64,000 bases of DNA from Gonapodya prolifera JEL478 (GCA_001574975.1 KQ965738.1:791540-855539); one strand, 5' to 3'. Positions 1 through 14,288 are shown, counted from the stretch's first letter. Numbers and translations: made by a program. The notes: generated by a model from the sequence alone, not told the origin.

Positions 1-2
1 AC

Positions 3-2038
3 GCAGGACCAGATGCCGCCCTATTGAATCGAGAAGGATCCACGCTATCAGCTCTGCTGAACCTTCTCCGGTCCGAATCAGGCGGAAACCTTCGCCTTGG
101 TGTGCACAACACGGAGCTCTCTCCATTTTCGAATCACGCAGCCGCCCCAGGCGTGTCCCTGCAGCCGGACAAGTCGCCCCTCGCGTCGTGCGCTCGCGGC
201 TTGTGGTACGCAACCGTTGCCGTGTCCTCCGCGCTCGCCTCGGTCGACGGACGTCCACGCGTGCTGCGGTCGATCATCATTCTCGTTGTTGGATGCGCGG
301 CGGTGTGCGCGTCCGTATGGGCGGCGGGCGTCGTACCTCTCAAGGCCGCGGCGTGGACGGTGGGCGTGCTCACGGGGAGGAAGGGGTGGGGGGAGGCCGC
401 AGATGCCGCTGTCAAGTGGGTGACGTCGGTGCTACCTGACGCGCCACTTTTTCTGGTGGGTGGCTTGCGGCAGACGAGGAAATACGGCTGCTTCAATGTT
501 GGCGGCAATGAATGTCCACCCTGTCCCAGGTGCGATACCTTTATTTGTCGCACCTCGACGACCTTTTTTTCGCGCAAGTATTTCCATATCACTCGCCAAA
601 AGGTTTTCTGTATCTTATGGTGTTGACTTACTACTTATCTTTGTCCCAAGTGGGCTTCCCCCAGCATCCCCTGTCACACGAGACCCCGATGAACGAACGC
701 CAATTTACTCACACCCCTCCACCCTCCGAACCGTACCAACCTCTCGTGCGCCGCTCCGCCAGCTCCTTTCCTATCTTCGCCGCCAGGTTCGCCGGCTCCT
801 TCTGCACTTCTCGCTCCTTGTGCTCTCGCAAATTCCTCTTGTGGGGACATTCGTGTATCCTGTAGCGCTCGCGCTGTTTACACACAATACTGCGGGGTTC
901 GACTGGGGCGTTGCGATGACTGCGGGGATCGTTGTAGCGGGAGCACTTGGCGGGCAAGCTCTGACGAAGATGTTTGTGTCTTTGGATGCAGCGGCGACAA
1001 TGGCGAGAGAGCTCGTCGAGCCGTGAGTATCACGTGGGGCAAATTCGGTTCATATTAAGTTACTCAGGAAGAGTCTTGTCTTGTGCTGTTTGGAGTGAAG
1101 TGACGTTCACGTCTGACATTGTTGCCTCCACCAGATATCTCTCCCGCCTCCCCCGCAACCCAAACCCTCCGCCCCCATACCTCCAGCCGACCCGACCCGC
1201 CCTGCTCCTCTTCTACGCTCTGCCATTCTCGCTCCTCGCGCGCTCTGGAATCGTCGCGGGCGCATTGGCGGTCGCCGTCGCCCAGGGAGGAGTTGGCTCG
1301 GTCATGCTCGATCGGCAGGGCGGACAGCGGGAGGACGGAGAGGATGTCGGCGCGAGCGTAAGGGGGGAAGAATGGATAGAGTTGGTTGCAGCGGCGGTGA
1401 GACGGAGGGTTGGTGAAACATCGTTAGGGTCAAACCAGCCGGGAACAGGAACGGCGCAAGAGCGGGTGGCGAGCACGGCTTTTGGGGAGCCTGTGCCAAC
1501 AACGGAGATCCCGAGCGCTGCGGATCAGCTTCGTCGCCCCTCAAGTGGCGACTCAAGTACCGGGAGCGGAACATCGGCACCACCTTCTGTTCCTCTCACA
1601 GCTCCTCCCGCCGGCATTCCACCTTCACCTCCTCCGTCACCACCTCCAACGCCGCCGGAGATTCCTGTGTCAACCACAAACACCCAACCGCAACCCACGG
1701 CTGCCCGCCCCTCAACCCCGTCATCCTCTCTTGATGCAGAACCTTGGGAGCTTGTTTCGTCGACTACTCCAGGCGCGTCTCCTGGACGGCCCTGGGATAC
1801 TCAAGTGAAGCGCAGTGGGGCGGACAATGAAGGGAATTCTTTGATCGTTGAGACCTCCACAAAACAAGATTTGATCAGCACTTGTGGCGAGACAGGGGTT
1901 GTCCCCAACGCGTCAACGGATGAAAACAAAGACGACGACGACGACGACGGTGATGATGAAGAACCGAACCTTGGGACTTTATCTACAGTCCTTGTGCCAA
2001 GGGAGCTTGTCGATGAGGTTGCGGAGGCTGGGTGGTGA
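3..2038 (+). CDS. UsgS-like fungal transmembrane protein (5' partial)
   Basis: Multi-pass membrane protein of the fungal UsgS-like family, whose biochemical role is not known to me. The reconstructed exons are <3..455, 530..649, 763..1022 and 1135..2038, joined in phase with introns of 74, 113 and 112 bp. The family signature appears only after splicing: 'ELVEPYLSRL' spans the last junction, and 'VRYLYLSHLDDLFF' opens exon 2. Hydrophobic segments are visible at 'SIIILVVGCAAVCASVWAAG', 'LSQIPLVGTFVYPVALALF' and 'LLLFYALPFSLLARSGIVAG'. The C-terminal ~200 residues are Pro/Ser/Thr-rich and include an Asp/Glu run, so this is an unusually long disordered tail. The frame is open to the window edge and no ATG is visible in it, so the true start lies upstream. 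The family call is fairly firm; the exon 2 borders are inferred. Confidence 0.7.
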
Positions 2039-3210
2039 AGAGTGAAGACGATAGTGGGCACGTGGAGGAGAAGGAGCATGAATTTGGGGGATTCGAAAAG
2101 CCTATATCTCGTACATTGATTTTTCTTTTTGAGATGCGATGGAGGCGTCTTTTTGTCATTGTGTTTCCAAATTGAAGGAGTGGTTGAACTGACGGGTGAT
2201 TATAGTTTCATCATCCTCAGTCGTACTGGCATGATTGCGAATGGCTAAGACAAAACAGACATTCACTTAATGCACTCGGTGCGACCAAACCGCCGTTCAC
2301 CAGCGATTCGATTGTCTGGGGTGAGGGTTCCCAAGCCAAGTGTGCACTCATGATGTTGACGGAAAATCGACATTGTTATTCCATTTGAACTAGGCTAATA
2401 ACATGCAAGAGACGAAATAGGAAGGACCATGTGATAGCTGATATCACGTTCCATTTGATCTCACCACCCCCGACTCAAGAACATCGCTTCCCAAAAAGTG
2501 ACGAGTTCCAAATCAGTGAACTCGTCAAACGCCAGTTTCCAACCTCGGTCACAGGACTAGTGAGCCATCACTCGGCCCAAGCCCGATTCATCGAGACTTC
2601 CCAGAGGGATTCCACGGGTGTTACCCGATCCCGTGAAGGGTGGTCCCCGTCTCACTCGCTCTGAGGTTGTCAGCCAGCGCACAAAAAGGAGACGTGGTTC
2701 TTGTGACACCGTCCCCGGTTCCAAAAACTGCCGAAGCTGCCACACAGGAATCCTATGCGTGGCCCCGCTGGGCGTTCTCCCTCGGTGGTCCAGCGCAGTC
2801 GCAAACAACACCCAGACACCGAAACGCAGACACGTGAGCGCAGGCGTCACGCGCCCCATCCCGGAGAGAATGCCATCCACCCGCACACCATTCCCCCTCC
2901 GGAGCCGTATCCAGCGACACACCGCCCCGGCCTCCAAGTTGCCCCACGCGAATCTAACAACGACCGCAATGGGTGGCATCCTCCTGCCGAGCCTGACGAG
3001 ACATTTCCCCGCAGGACGACGCGCAGTTCAACGACGATGTCAAGCACGCAAAGTGCCGTCTTCCATCCCCGGAGCACGCACGAAGCTTGCCGTCGGGCAT
3101 CCGCCAGACCCACAAACAGGAGCACACGCCGCTCGACCCTCCACCCATCATCCGTCCTCTTGGCGTGCGTCTCGGCGTGTCGCCGGTCGTGAACATTGGT
3201 GATGCTGTTG
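2039..3210. other. Intergenic stretch, no supported gene
   Basis: Several short overlapping frames exist on both strands (for example minus-strand 2557-2979), but none has a recognisable domain or a consistent exon structure. The right part (about 2640-3210) continues the minus-strand reading that leaves duplicated copy A, so it may hold the 3' part of a decayed or unrecognised gene. I see nothing firm here. Confidence 0.4.
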
Positions 3211-3214
3211 CGCC

Positions 3215-4908
3215 GCTGGGGACTTGGTATCGAGAGATACCGATGGAGGAGCTGCTCACGATGGAGATAAGTTCACGCATGATGTGTAGCTTGATGCAAA
3301 TTGTGGTTTGTGATGAGTGCAGCTCGAGATGCGATGCCTGTGGCTCAGCTCACCTTCCATGGGTTCTTTCCACCACGTTCCGATCCAAGACTTCATCATC
3401 TTTTCCGTTCTCGCTCGCCCGCAAACCCGCGATGCTGATGACATCACGATCGACGACGCGAGGAGCCGACGAGGTTCGAATCCGTCCAATAAAGGCGAAA
3501 AAATGGCAGATTCGAGCGATGTAGGATCGCTGTGATGTCCATAGAGGCTGCGATGGCGAATGATTGTGGTTCCGGTGGGGTATCGTCCATCATGGGGGGA
3601 ATAGAAGCACTCTGGGCTCTCCAGTGCGATTCCCGCTGCTGCACTCACCACAGCACACGAAACCGACGTCGCGGCTTCCATGGCAGCGACGATTTCATTC
3701 GAAACACATTCTGTGGAGGTTCGATGCTGGCACCTTCCTCACCTTGTTCTCCTACCCGGATTTTCAAACTCTTAGACGAACATTTTCGCCTTTCAATTAC
3801 TCTTTTTGTCACATTGTTAAATTTTACTTTGAGATCTGCAGAGTCCCTGCCCTACCCTCTCCCACGCCCGACATGTGGTGGTAACGATCGCTCGGCAGCC
3901 GCTCGCAAGGGTGCCGGGTGGAACCCGTTCCAGCTCTCTGACAAGAAACCGGACCGGAATCGTGACAGCAGGTGCTTGTTGGTCGTGACAAGGCCCTGAG
4001 AGGGAGGTAGTACTCGCGATTGGGTGGGAACAGTGAGAGAACCAAGAGATGGGAGATGAAATGTGAAATATGAACCTACCCAGTCAGCCATCGTCCAGAA
4101 AAATCGAGCGGAGTCACCTCCTTACGCCCCTCGGTCCGCAACAAGGGCACATGGGAGCAAGCAACGAGGTGTCGGAATAATCGTCCCGCCGTGGATTGCC
4201 GTTGGACACAGCTGAAAACCGTTTATGAAGTTGAGAGAGGGATTGGGGTCGCGGCGGTGTCCCGTCGCGGGGATTTATGGCAGGTGATGTGGGATTGGGT
4301 GTGGTTTTGTTGTGGCAGGTTCACAACAGACAATCGATGTCCCCTTGCGAAAATAAATACAAGAGAGACCATGAAATACGTTCGGTGATCCGCAAATACC
4401 TCCTGGTCGAATTCCGGACGAGTTCGCAGACTGTCCAAAATGTTGGGGTGTCCGAGGGGCTTCCCGACCGTGTGGCTGAATTGCTACAGCGGGGACATCG
4501 TGTAGTTTCGGGCTGAAAGTTTTGTGGTGTAGTGTACCGCAAGACGGTGGAGAACGGACCTTGGTGAGCATCGTCGACCAAGGGCCGTGGGAAGGTCTGG
4601 ATGGAATGAAATCCCGAGGAAGTAGAGAGCAGAAAGTCGTCGGAAGATCAAGAAATCCTGTCGTTGAAGTTTTATGTCGTGTCAATGACCGTGTCACCGA
4701 ATCACTTCCTGCCGTCCCGGACGCTGATGACATCCGCAATACCCGAGGTGTCGAGCGAAGCTCGACGGAGGTCAAGTAGATCGAGACTGAGACCTGTTTC
4801 CACGCTTGAACGCCCAGTCATGAAGTTTTGGGATGAGGTCAGCGTTTGATTCGTTCCAGAAATCGACGTCTGCTCCAATAAGCGCATCAAAGCGCAGTCT
4901 CCAATCTC
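3215..4908 (-). repeat. Duplicated ~1.7 kb block, copy A (inverted relative to copy B)
   Basis: The reverse complement of this block aligns almost end to end with 47774-49476, about 43 kb away. Long shared stretches are seen, for example around 3890-3980 and at 3240-3280, with scattered substitutions and small indels. Copy lengths are nearly equal (about 1.69 and 1.70 kb). Within the block, minus-strand 3850-4090 has a frame containing 'TTNKHLLSRFRSGFLSESW', for which copy B has 'TTHKHLLSRFRSSILSESW'; several differences there are third-position and silent, so this part was probably coding. Neighbouring frames are interrupted, and I could not build one intact protein. It could be a duplicated multi-exon gene, a pseudogene pair or a mobile element without recognisable ends. 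I saw no terminal inverted repeats. Confidence 0.75.
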
Positions 4909-5325
4909 GCTCGCTCGATCAGCGTGTCCAGCGAGAATGCGCGCACATGTGATGAAGAGTGGTCGGAGTGCAGGGCTTTGGCCAACGGCTCAACATCCGG
5001 CAAATCTTGGACTCTACCCACCAACTCTCCCGCCACGCGCGCCCGTGTCCCACCCCTCGCTCTCCCTTCTCACTCCGCTATCCTCTCTCGCGCTCTTCTC
5101 CGCGTCTCTTTCACCTCGCAACCTGTGTGACACCCGTCTTCACCCTTCACCCATGGCGAGTCTGCGATTTGGCATTGCCATCCTGATGTGACGCTGACAC
5201 TTTCACATCGCCATGCTCATGCTTTTGCGCACTGCCCTGTGCCCCATCCCTTTGCTGCTCCTCTCCCACCCGCGCCAACCTCCAAAACCACCCACCTCCA
5301 ATCACCACCCCCACTCCCACTCCAG

Positions 5326-6461
5326 GCCCGCAACTCCGACAAAAAACTGCTCGTCTCCAACGCACGCACGCTCAGAACCATCCTCATTGGCACGCTCGGG
5401 TCTTTCTTGCTCCACATTGCAGTCCTCGCGTGGACACTCGGCAACCCCTGGGCGGCACCGTGGTCGCACCTGTCCGGTTTGCTTGTCGTCAACGGCTTAG
5501 CCGGCGCGGTCTACTTGTTCCTCAGAGGCGCCGCGGCACCGAAATTTGGCCAGGGTGGTGAATTGGTTCATGCAGGCGAGGATTTGGGCGCAGAGGGGTT
5601 GACCGAGTGAGTGAGACGCGAGCGTAGCGAGGACACCGAGGCCTATAGGCGTGATAGCGCTGACCGAGGAGTCCGCCGGAGGGGAATGATTTGCGCGAAG
5701 CTCGAATGATACAGCATATTCTCGGCGGAGGCGAAAGATCCGTGTGTGAAGCGTGACCTGAGGCTGTTCGGCGGAGCGGAATATACTCTCGCGGAGCGTA
5801 CATAGAGGCCCAAGTGCCAAGTCACGTTGGAGCGCAGACTGGACCGAAGGAGGGGACGGAATCCAGTACTTCATTTTTGTACCCCACTCATCCTCATCCC
5901 CACCCTCACTCCCATCCTCCGCCCTCCACTCCAGGTACCTCCTTGACCTCGTGTACATGGCCTGGATCATCAACGTCGCCACCGCATGGTCATACCGCGC
6001 GTGGTGGCTGTACTTGGGCGTGCCGGCGTTCGCGGGTTGGAAAGGTGAGCGTGGGCGGGGGGAGGAGGAGGACGGGTTGGATGGGGGGAGGTCAGCGAGC
6101 CCGAGGCTTAGGGTTGACCGAGGCTGCCGGCCAGAGGCGAATGATTTGCGCTTAGCGGAATACATTCATTGCGGAGCTCTTTCACGGAGGAGGTTGTGTT
6201 GGTCACGCATCATCGAGGTGGAGGTGGTACAGGCAGCATATGACCTCACAATCTCAAATCTCTCGTCTCTCTCCCTCCAAAACACGCTCTCATTCCTCCT
6301 CCACGCGGCGCCTCCCATCCAACCCCTTCCTCGGCGCTTCCACAGTCTATTCCTTGGTCATGGGCGGCAGTTCCATGCTGTCCTGGCAGGGCGCGGGCGC
6401 GGCCGCACCCAAAACCGCCAAGGGTGGGAAGAGTGCCGCGGGAGGAAACAAGAGGCGATAG
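5326..6461 (+). CDS. SND2: SND2/TMEM208-family ER targeting protein (first exon not resolved)
   Basis: Small ER membrane protein of the SRP-independent (SND) targeting route, which in yeast helps deliver tail-anchored and C-terminal-TM clients to the ER. Exons 5326..5606, 5935..6044 and 6346..6461 join in phase. They give 'ARNSDKKLLVSNARTLRTIL', a membrane hairpin, then 'EDLGAEGLTEYLLDLVYMAW', then 'WWLYLGVPAFAGWKVYSLVM' and a basic Lys/Arg tail. The DLGxxGLTEYLxDxxYxxW core is the family hallmark. The start ATG must lie in an upstream exon: the ATG at 5153 does not splice in frame with any GT I can see. The two introns (328 and 301 bp) are far longer than most in this window because each carries a hairpin-module repeat, annotated separately. 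Confidence 0.82.
5610..5825 (+). repeat. Intronic hairpin-module repeat, copy 1 (SND2 intron)
   Basis: Lies inside the 328-bp intron 5607-5934, starting only a few bases after the GTGAGT donor. Modules read in order: GCGAGCGTAGCGAGGAC, GAGGCCTATAGGCG, GCGCTGACCGAGG, GTCCGCCGGAGG then GAATGAT, a diverged middle, CGGCGGAGCGGAATATACTC, and GCGGAGCGTACAT then AGAGGCCCAAG. The same modules in the same order occur at 54541-54950 (as reverse complement) and 56597-56745. Orientation is sense relative to the host gene. Confidence 0.75.
6093..6190 (+). repeat. Intronic hairpin-module repeat, copy 2 (SND2 last intron, diverged)
   Basis: Lies within the 301-bp intron 6045-6345. Recognisable modules are CCCGAGGCTTAGG, TTGACCGAGGCTG, CCAGAGGCGAATGATTTGCGC, then TAGCGGAATACATTC and TTGCGGAGC. 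It is shorter and more diverged than the other copies. Orientation is sense relative to SND2. Confidence 0.6.
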
Positions 6462-6644
6462 GAGGGACTGTTCCACTAGACGTATGACCGATTTCTTACG
6501 CGGACGTTTGACAAGTACAAAAGTGGACGAGCAGTATCGAAGCACGAGAGCAATGTACAGGGTCTCAAAACCATCAATGCAATTTATTCCACGCGCCCTA
6601 TGGTGGGGTACAGAATCAACAGACTTTGCTCGTTCCCACGCGAC

Positions 6645-7451
6645 CTATCGTCCCGGCCTGTCCTCCGTGCCTTCGCGCGCTGGCGCAGCGTCAGGAGCCT
6701 TCCCCTTCCCCTTCCCCAAACTGACATCAGCGTCCTTGGATGGCGCATTCTTCTCTGCCTCCTGTTTTTCATCGACGTCAACCACATCCCCCTCGTCGTC
6801 CCCACTGCCACTGCCGTCCACCTCGGCATCGGCAGCTTCACCGCCATCCGCCGCGTCACCCTCGTCCGCGCTCGCGCTTTGTCCAGCCGCCGCCCGCTCC
6901 CTTTTGAGCGTCCACGCCCACAGGGCCTCGGCGCACTCCCACCGATCCGCGCCCTCGGCCTCCTCAACCGCCGTGCGCCCCGCCGCGTTCTTCTTCTCCG
7001 TGTCGGCCCCCGCGGCGCACAGGGCGTCCACGACGGGTTTGTGCCCGTTGAGCGCGGCCCAGTGCAGAGGGGTGTTGTCCGACGACGTCGTGGGGTCGAT
7101 CAAGTTCGCTGGCAGAGTGACGGTGGCGGTGGGTGGCGAGGGTGGGGATGTGGATGTGGTAGTGGCGGGTACAGAGTCCGAGGCGAGCGCGGCGAGCAGC
7201 CAGGACACGACGTGGAGGTGTCCGTTGGCAGCCGCGGCGTGGAGGGGCGTCATTTTGGAGTAGTCGTCGGATGGGAGTGCGAGGAGGGAGCGGACGGAAA
7301 GCGGGGATGGCAGCGATGGGTCGGCGGGCGGGTGGGCGATGAGCGATGCAAGGGAGGCGGAGAGCAGGTCGAGCTCCCCCGTGCGTGCGTAGTATGGCAG
7401 GTCCGAGAGGTCGACATCTTCGTCTGGTGGGAGTGAAGGTTGCGATGCCAT
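6645..7451 (-). CDS. YAR1: YAR1-like ankyrin repeat protein
   Basis: Single-exon reading frame of 268 residues from the ATG at 7451. An upstream in-frame ATG at 7538 adds 29 residues with no match to the family. Visible features are an N-terminal 'DLPYYARTGELDLLSASL' helix pair, ankyrin repeat 'MTPLHAAAANGHLHVVSWLL', a Ser/Thr-rich insertion, then ankyrin repeat 'NTPLHWAALNGHKPVVDALC' followed by 'AGADTEKKNAAGRTAVEEA'. The tail is acidic and Lys-rich. In yeast, Yar1 chaperones ribosomal protein uS3 (Rps3) during 40S assembly and has exactly this short two-repeat layout. The small size, repeat spacing and acidic tail fit well, but ankyrin proteins are common, so orthology is an inference. Confidence 0.65.
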   Translation of the reverse strand: MASQPSLPPDEDVDLSDLPYYARTGELDLLSASLASLIAHPPADPSLPSPLSVRSLLALPSDDYSKMTPLHAAAANGHLHVVSWLLAALASDSVPATTTSTSPPSPPTATVTLPANLIDPTTSSDNTPLHWAALNGHKPVVDALCAAGADTEKKNAAGRTAVEEAEGADRWECAEALWAWTLKRERAAAGQSASADEGDAADGGEAADAEVDGSGSGDDEGDVVDVDEKQEAEKNAPSKDADVSLGKGKGKAPDAAPAREGTEDRPGR

Positions 7452-7935
7452 AGAGGGAGTGGCAGCGAGGGGACAGAGGCAGAGAATGAGGACGGTGTTG
7501 GAACAAGTGAAGAGAAAAGTCCGAGCTCGTGTGGCCACAGAAGGTCCAGGGGAACGACGTTACATGGAGCCTACGATCGCAGAATCTGAATTTGGCGGAT
7601 GCTACGTGAAGATTCCGAGGTGAAATACTATCTCTTTGTTGAAGTGACGACTCAATGTGTGGTGTCCACTTCACACAGACACGCCTTGCACACCTTTCTT
7701 CCAGCCACGTTGCGTTGAATCTGGCAGTATTGAACCAGTTGTGCCAGTCCGGCGGAATGCACGAAGGTGGTGTCTTGGCAGAAAATTATCCATTACATCC
7801 CCCCGTAGAGCTAAAGAGAGCTGTGAAAAGACTTGCCGAGAACTGAGGCCGGCCACAACCCTTGTGACCCATCCCCTCAGCAAAATTGACCATTCACCCG
7901 CCGAATCAACACCAGCGATTCGGGTCCGCCTGTCT

Positions 7936-10517
<2,582 letters not shown>

Positions 10518-10694
10518 AAAAATGCTTCCGGGTGCATACTCGTATATAGATTACAAAGGCGCTGCTATATATACGTATCATTTTGTCAGAATTTTGTCAG
10601 CAATTTAGAAGAGTAGCCGTCTGACGGACCCTGGCTTTGACTGACCGTGCCGTTGTCGGCTCAATCCCGGTTGTATTTCCTCTCCCCTTTCTTC

Positions 10695-12713
10695 ATGAGC
10701 CCCATCGCCTCACCTGCCGTTTCAAACGGCGTCGCTCATCCTCCATCATCAACTACGGCATCTCTTGATGCCCCCGCGAATGGGGCAAAGCACTCCTCCA
10801 AGGTTGATTGGACACCGAGCTCCTGGAGGACCAAGACCGTCGCGCAGGATGTGCACTACGACGATAAAGAAAAACTGAACGAGGTGCTTGATAAGATCGG
10901 GAAGTTGCCTGGCCTGGTTGGCGTTGGGGAGGTGGGCATAAGAAGGGTGAAAGAGCGATAAGGGGAAAAAAGACTGACGATGCCTGGTTTCGAGAGCAGA
11001 TTGAGAAGCTGAGACAGCAGCTCGCCGAATGCGCCGAGGGCAAGAGGTTTCTCTTGCAGGGTGGTGACTGCGCAGAGCGTTTTGATGACTGTGAAGAGGT
11101 GGGGCAAAATGTGAAGAAGCCCAAATGGACATTCTCAACCAGTTTTCTTTGGATAGAGCCATATACAGAACCAACTCAAGGTGCTCCTTCAAATGAGCTT
11201 AGTTATTATTTGGGGAGCAAGGATGCCATTGGTTCGAATAGCGAGGATGGCGGGACAGGTGAGTTTACGTAAACTCTTCCATGGTGTTCCCATCCACATC
11301 GTTGACGATTGCGACTCGTTTCAGTACGCCAAACCTCGGTCGTCGCCTATCGAAACAGTTCCTCCCAACCACCCTTACAATCCGACAGCCGTCCCACTCA
11401 CCATACCCTCTTTCCGAGGGGACAACATCAACGGACCCACACCTACCCTTACCTCCCGTGTGCCAGACCCATCGCGACTTCTTCAAGCCTACTTCCACTC
11501 AGCAGCCACCATGAACCATATCCGGACAGTGCTGGGTGAGGGGTTTGCTGACCTCCACAGACTCGAGGGATGGGACTTGGGAATGGAATACGTGGTTGAG
11601 GAGGGGCTGAGGGCAGACTACAGGCGGGTGGTGACTGCGCTAACAGACGCGCTGGATTTCATGGTGCGTGAGCGTGCTGTTTGACAAAAACGCCTCGGCT
11701 TAAGTCGCATCATTTTGTTGTTTTAGGGTACTGTCGGCGCAGACGACCTCACAAGACAATCCTCCCTTTCCACCGTCGAAATGTACATTAGCCATGAGGG
11801 ATTGTCACTCGAATACGAGGAGCGTCTCACTCGACCGGCGACGTCTCGATTCCGCGAACTCAACGGTGACCCACGGAAACGGTCGCCTGCGCCGGGTTCT
11901 GCAGCGACTCAGCAGCCCGGAACCTTTTACAACCTCGGGTCGCACTTCATCTGGTTGGGAGATCGGACAAGACAGGTGGACGGAGCACACGTAGAGTACT
12001 TCCGCGGCATTCGGAATCCCATCGGTATCAAAGCTGGGCCCAGCATGAAACCAAAGGAGCTCACGAGTCTGTTGGAGGTGGTGGACCCTGACAGGGAGAC
12101 CGGGAGGGTGGTGCTCATAACACGGTTTGGCGCAGGTAAAGTTGAGGGCGCCTTAGAACCACTGGTAGAGGCGGTTAGAGATGGCGGATGGAAAGTGGTG
12201 TGGTGCTGCGGTGAGAAAAAGTTCGGTAGTGTGGGTGATGGCAACTTATGTGTCGCGCTTGGTAGACCCGATGCACGGCAACACACATACTACTCCTTCC
12301 GGTATCAAGACTCGGTCTTACCCCGCCATCGTCTCCGAGCTTACATCAACTTTCGAAGTGCATCGGAAGATTGGGTCCAGACTCACCGGTGTTCACTTCG
12401 AATGTACAGGAGACAGTGTTACGGAATGTCTGGGTGGAAGTATGGACTTGCAAGTTGCTCAGTTGGAGGAGAGATATGAGGTGATTTCATCGTGATTTCA
12501 TTCACTATATTGACATCGCGAGTTAAAGGTCCATTGTTGGTATGAAGACTGCATGCGATCCCAGGCTGAACTACGAACAAAGCTTAGACGTTGCATTTGT
12601 CATTGCGAAAGTGAGTGTCGTCTTTGGCGATCGAAATACTCAGTCATACTCATGGCATTCTGGCAAACTAGCACTTTGAAAGAGAAAGGCGATCACAATC
12701 GCTATCAAAATAG
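10695..12713 (+). CDS. Class II 3-deoxy-7-phosphoheptulonate (DAHP) synthase
   Basis: First enzyme of the shikimate pathway: it condenses phosphoenolpyruvate and erythrose-4-phosphate to DAHP in the cytosol. Exons 10695..10931, 11000..11098, 11181..11258, 11325..11663, 11727..12210, 12266..12480, 12548..12610 and 12672..12713 give 518 residues. Diagnostic class II (plant/AroA-II type) motifs are present: 'WTPSSWRTKTVAQDV', 'FLLQGGDCAERF' (metal-ligand Cys ~103), 'LVRIARMAGQYAKPRSS', 'EMYISHEGLSLEYEERLTR', 'NPIGIKAGPSMKP', 'DPMHGNT' (His), 'GVHFECTG' (Glu) and 'CDPRLNYEQSLDVAF' (Asp). The exon 2 donor is ambiguous: 11098 or 11110 both keep frame, and either leaves the helix before 'LLQMSLVII' a few residues shorter than usual, so a microexon may be missed in 11099-11180. 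Confidence 0.92.
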
Positions 12714-12967
12714 ATGTTATTTGTGTCATACTTCTCTAAGATTCTGAAAAATGTTTTGTCACGATCATAAAACATAAAATTGCCAACAGGGAGGGACGGG
12801 GATCAAATCGCTGTGGCGCAGTGCTTGCCGAAATTCAAATTTCCCCTCTCTCCAGGACATCCCGACGATCATAAGAGCCAAGACACAAACGTGAGACATA
12901 TTTTATTGCTGTGCTGCTCTTCAATTCCCACTGAAGCCGACCTGGCATTCCTATCGGCGTTCACAGG

Positions 12968-14029
12968 ATGTCGACCTTCAAAGACCGAATTATAGAATTC
13001 GTCAACGGTCCTGTGAGTTTTCACTGCCTTTCGATGATGCATCGTGTGGATTTCGGTTCTGATAAGCCTATGATTGCCAGTGGTTCACCGTAGTAATCAC
13101 TGGAGGGTTCTGGTACTTCGTGAGTCTGTCCCACTGTCATAGTTCAGCACATGGACGACTGAACTGTACTCCAACTGCATGAATACTAACAGTCGAGGAG
13201 TCTGGACTACTCAGACCCCTTCATAGTGCAGTAAGCTCTTCCCAACATCGTTTGTGAATGTTTTTTGAGTGAAACGAACATTCTGGAACGTATCTTAGAT
13301 CTTGCCGTCTTGCGTATGCCATATCCATGTCGTTACAAATCGGGACATTGGTATATTTGCACTTAGCGTTGTCGAAAAAGAAGGGTGAGCTGAGGAACGA
13401 CACCAATGTCCTCTGAAATTCAACGTTCGATTGCTAATCATCTCTCTCACCTCATTCGCGATATTGGCGAATGTGCGTCGTGGGTCTTCATATTGTACCA
13501 ACAGACAAAACTCTCCTCACCCTTTTCACTCCTGCGAATACATGGTTGGAAGAGCCTCAAAAGATCACTAACACCACCGTAGCGGAGTATGACATGGAAA
13601 AGTTCCGGGAGCTTCTGCAGAGCACTCTGCTTCAGATCTGCATCACTATGTTCGTCCACATCCAGTGGGGCTACGTGCAGATGCTTGCACTCCAGTCCAT
13701 CTATCCTTTTAGGACCTTGTGGACGAACCAACTTGTTCAAGTTCGTAAATGAGATCCCAAAACGACGTTGAGATGTCCTGTTCTGACTGTCTTTCATCTA
13801 CTTCGATTCCAGGTTTACCTTCGTGGCAAAGAAGCTACCGGGGATCTCAAAAGACCGTGGAAGTCGGCCTTTTCAGCCTTCACGTGAGTTTTGGAATTGC
13901 CTGGTGGTCGTCAGTTTATTTCATATTTCTGCATTCGGCGACTTTAGACCTGGTGGCACAGAGCAATCTGTCTCTAAAAATGAGCTGAAGCGGCTTGAAA
14001 AGAAGAAATCCAAGACGAAGACCACATAG
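12968..14029 (+). CDS. PHO88: SND3/PHO88-family ER membrane protein
   Basis: ER membrane protein. Yeast Pho88/Snd3 works in SRP-independent protein targeting and was first found through phosphate transport. Seven exons, 12968..13012, 13081..13119, 13193..13230, 13299..13384, 13505..13740, 13813..13883 and 13948..14029, give 198 residues, close to the family length. The N-terminal membrane segment is 'WFTVVITGGFWYF'; the second region is 'YSDPFIVQSCRLAYAISMSL'. The conserved cytosolic core has 'TLFTPANTWLEEPQK', 'TVAEYDMEKFRELLQST', then a membrane segment with 'HIQWGYVQMLALQSIYPFRT', and the near-invariant 'RGKEATGDLKRPWKSAF'. It ends in a lysine-rich tail. The weak donor GTTCGT at 13741 is required by the phase. 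It lies about 8 kb from SND2 on the same strand. Confidence 0.92.
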
Positions 14030-14288
14030 AGTGGACTGATTGTGGATTTAGTTTCCCTAGCTTCTACCATCTTGCACAGTGGACTGCCAGACAATAGTAG
14101 CTTAATGTACATCAGTGTGCGTACGTGTGCGTGAATAAGTAATGTCACACAACGCTGTCTCGAAGTAATAAGATCGCCTACAACCCCTGTCCCCCTTCCA
14201 AAAGGGTGCGAATTGATTGAGGCTGTGGTCATACCGTGCACGGTGCGTTTTCTGCCAACCCCTTCTTGTCACCTTCGTACCCCCAACG

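Noticed and set aside
3440-3520. tRNA-like T-arm phrase GGTTCGAATCC
   Set aside because: The flanking bases do not form a T stem or an acceptor stem, and the homologous position in duplicated copy B has lost the phrase.
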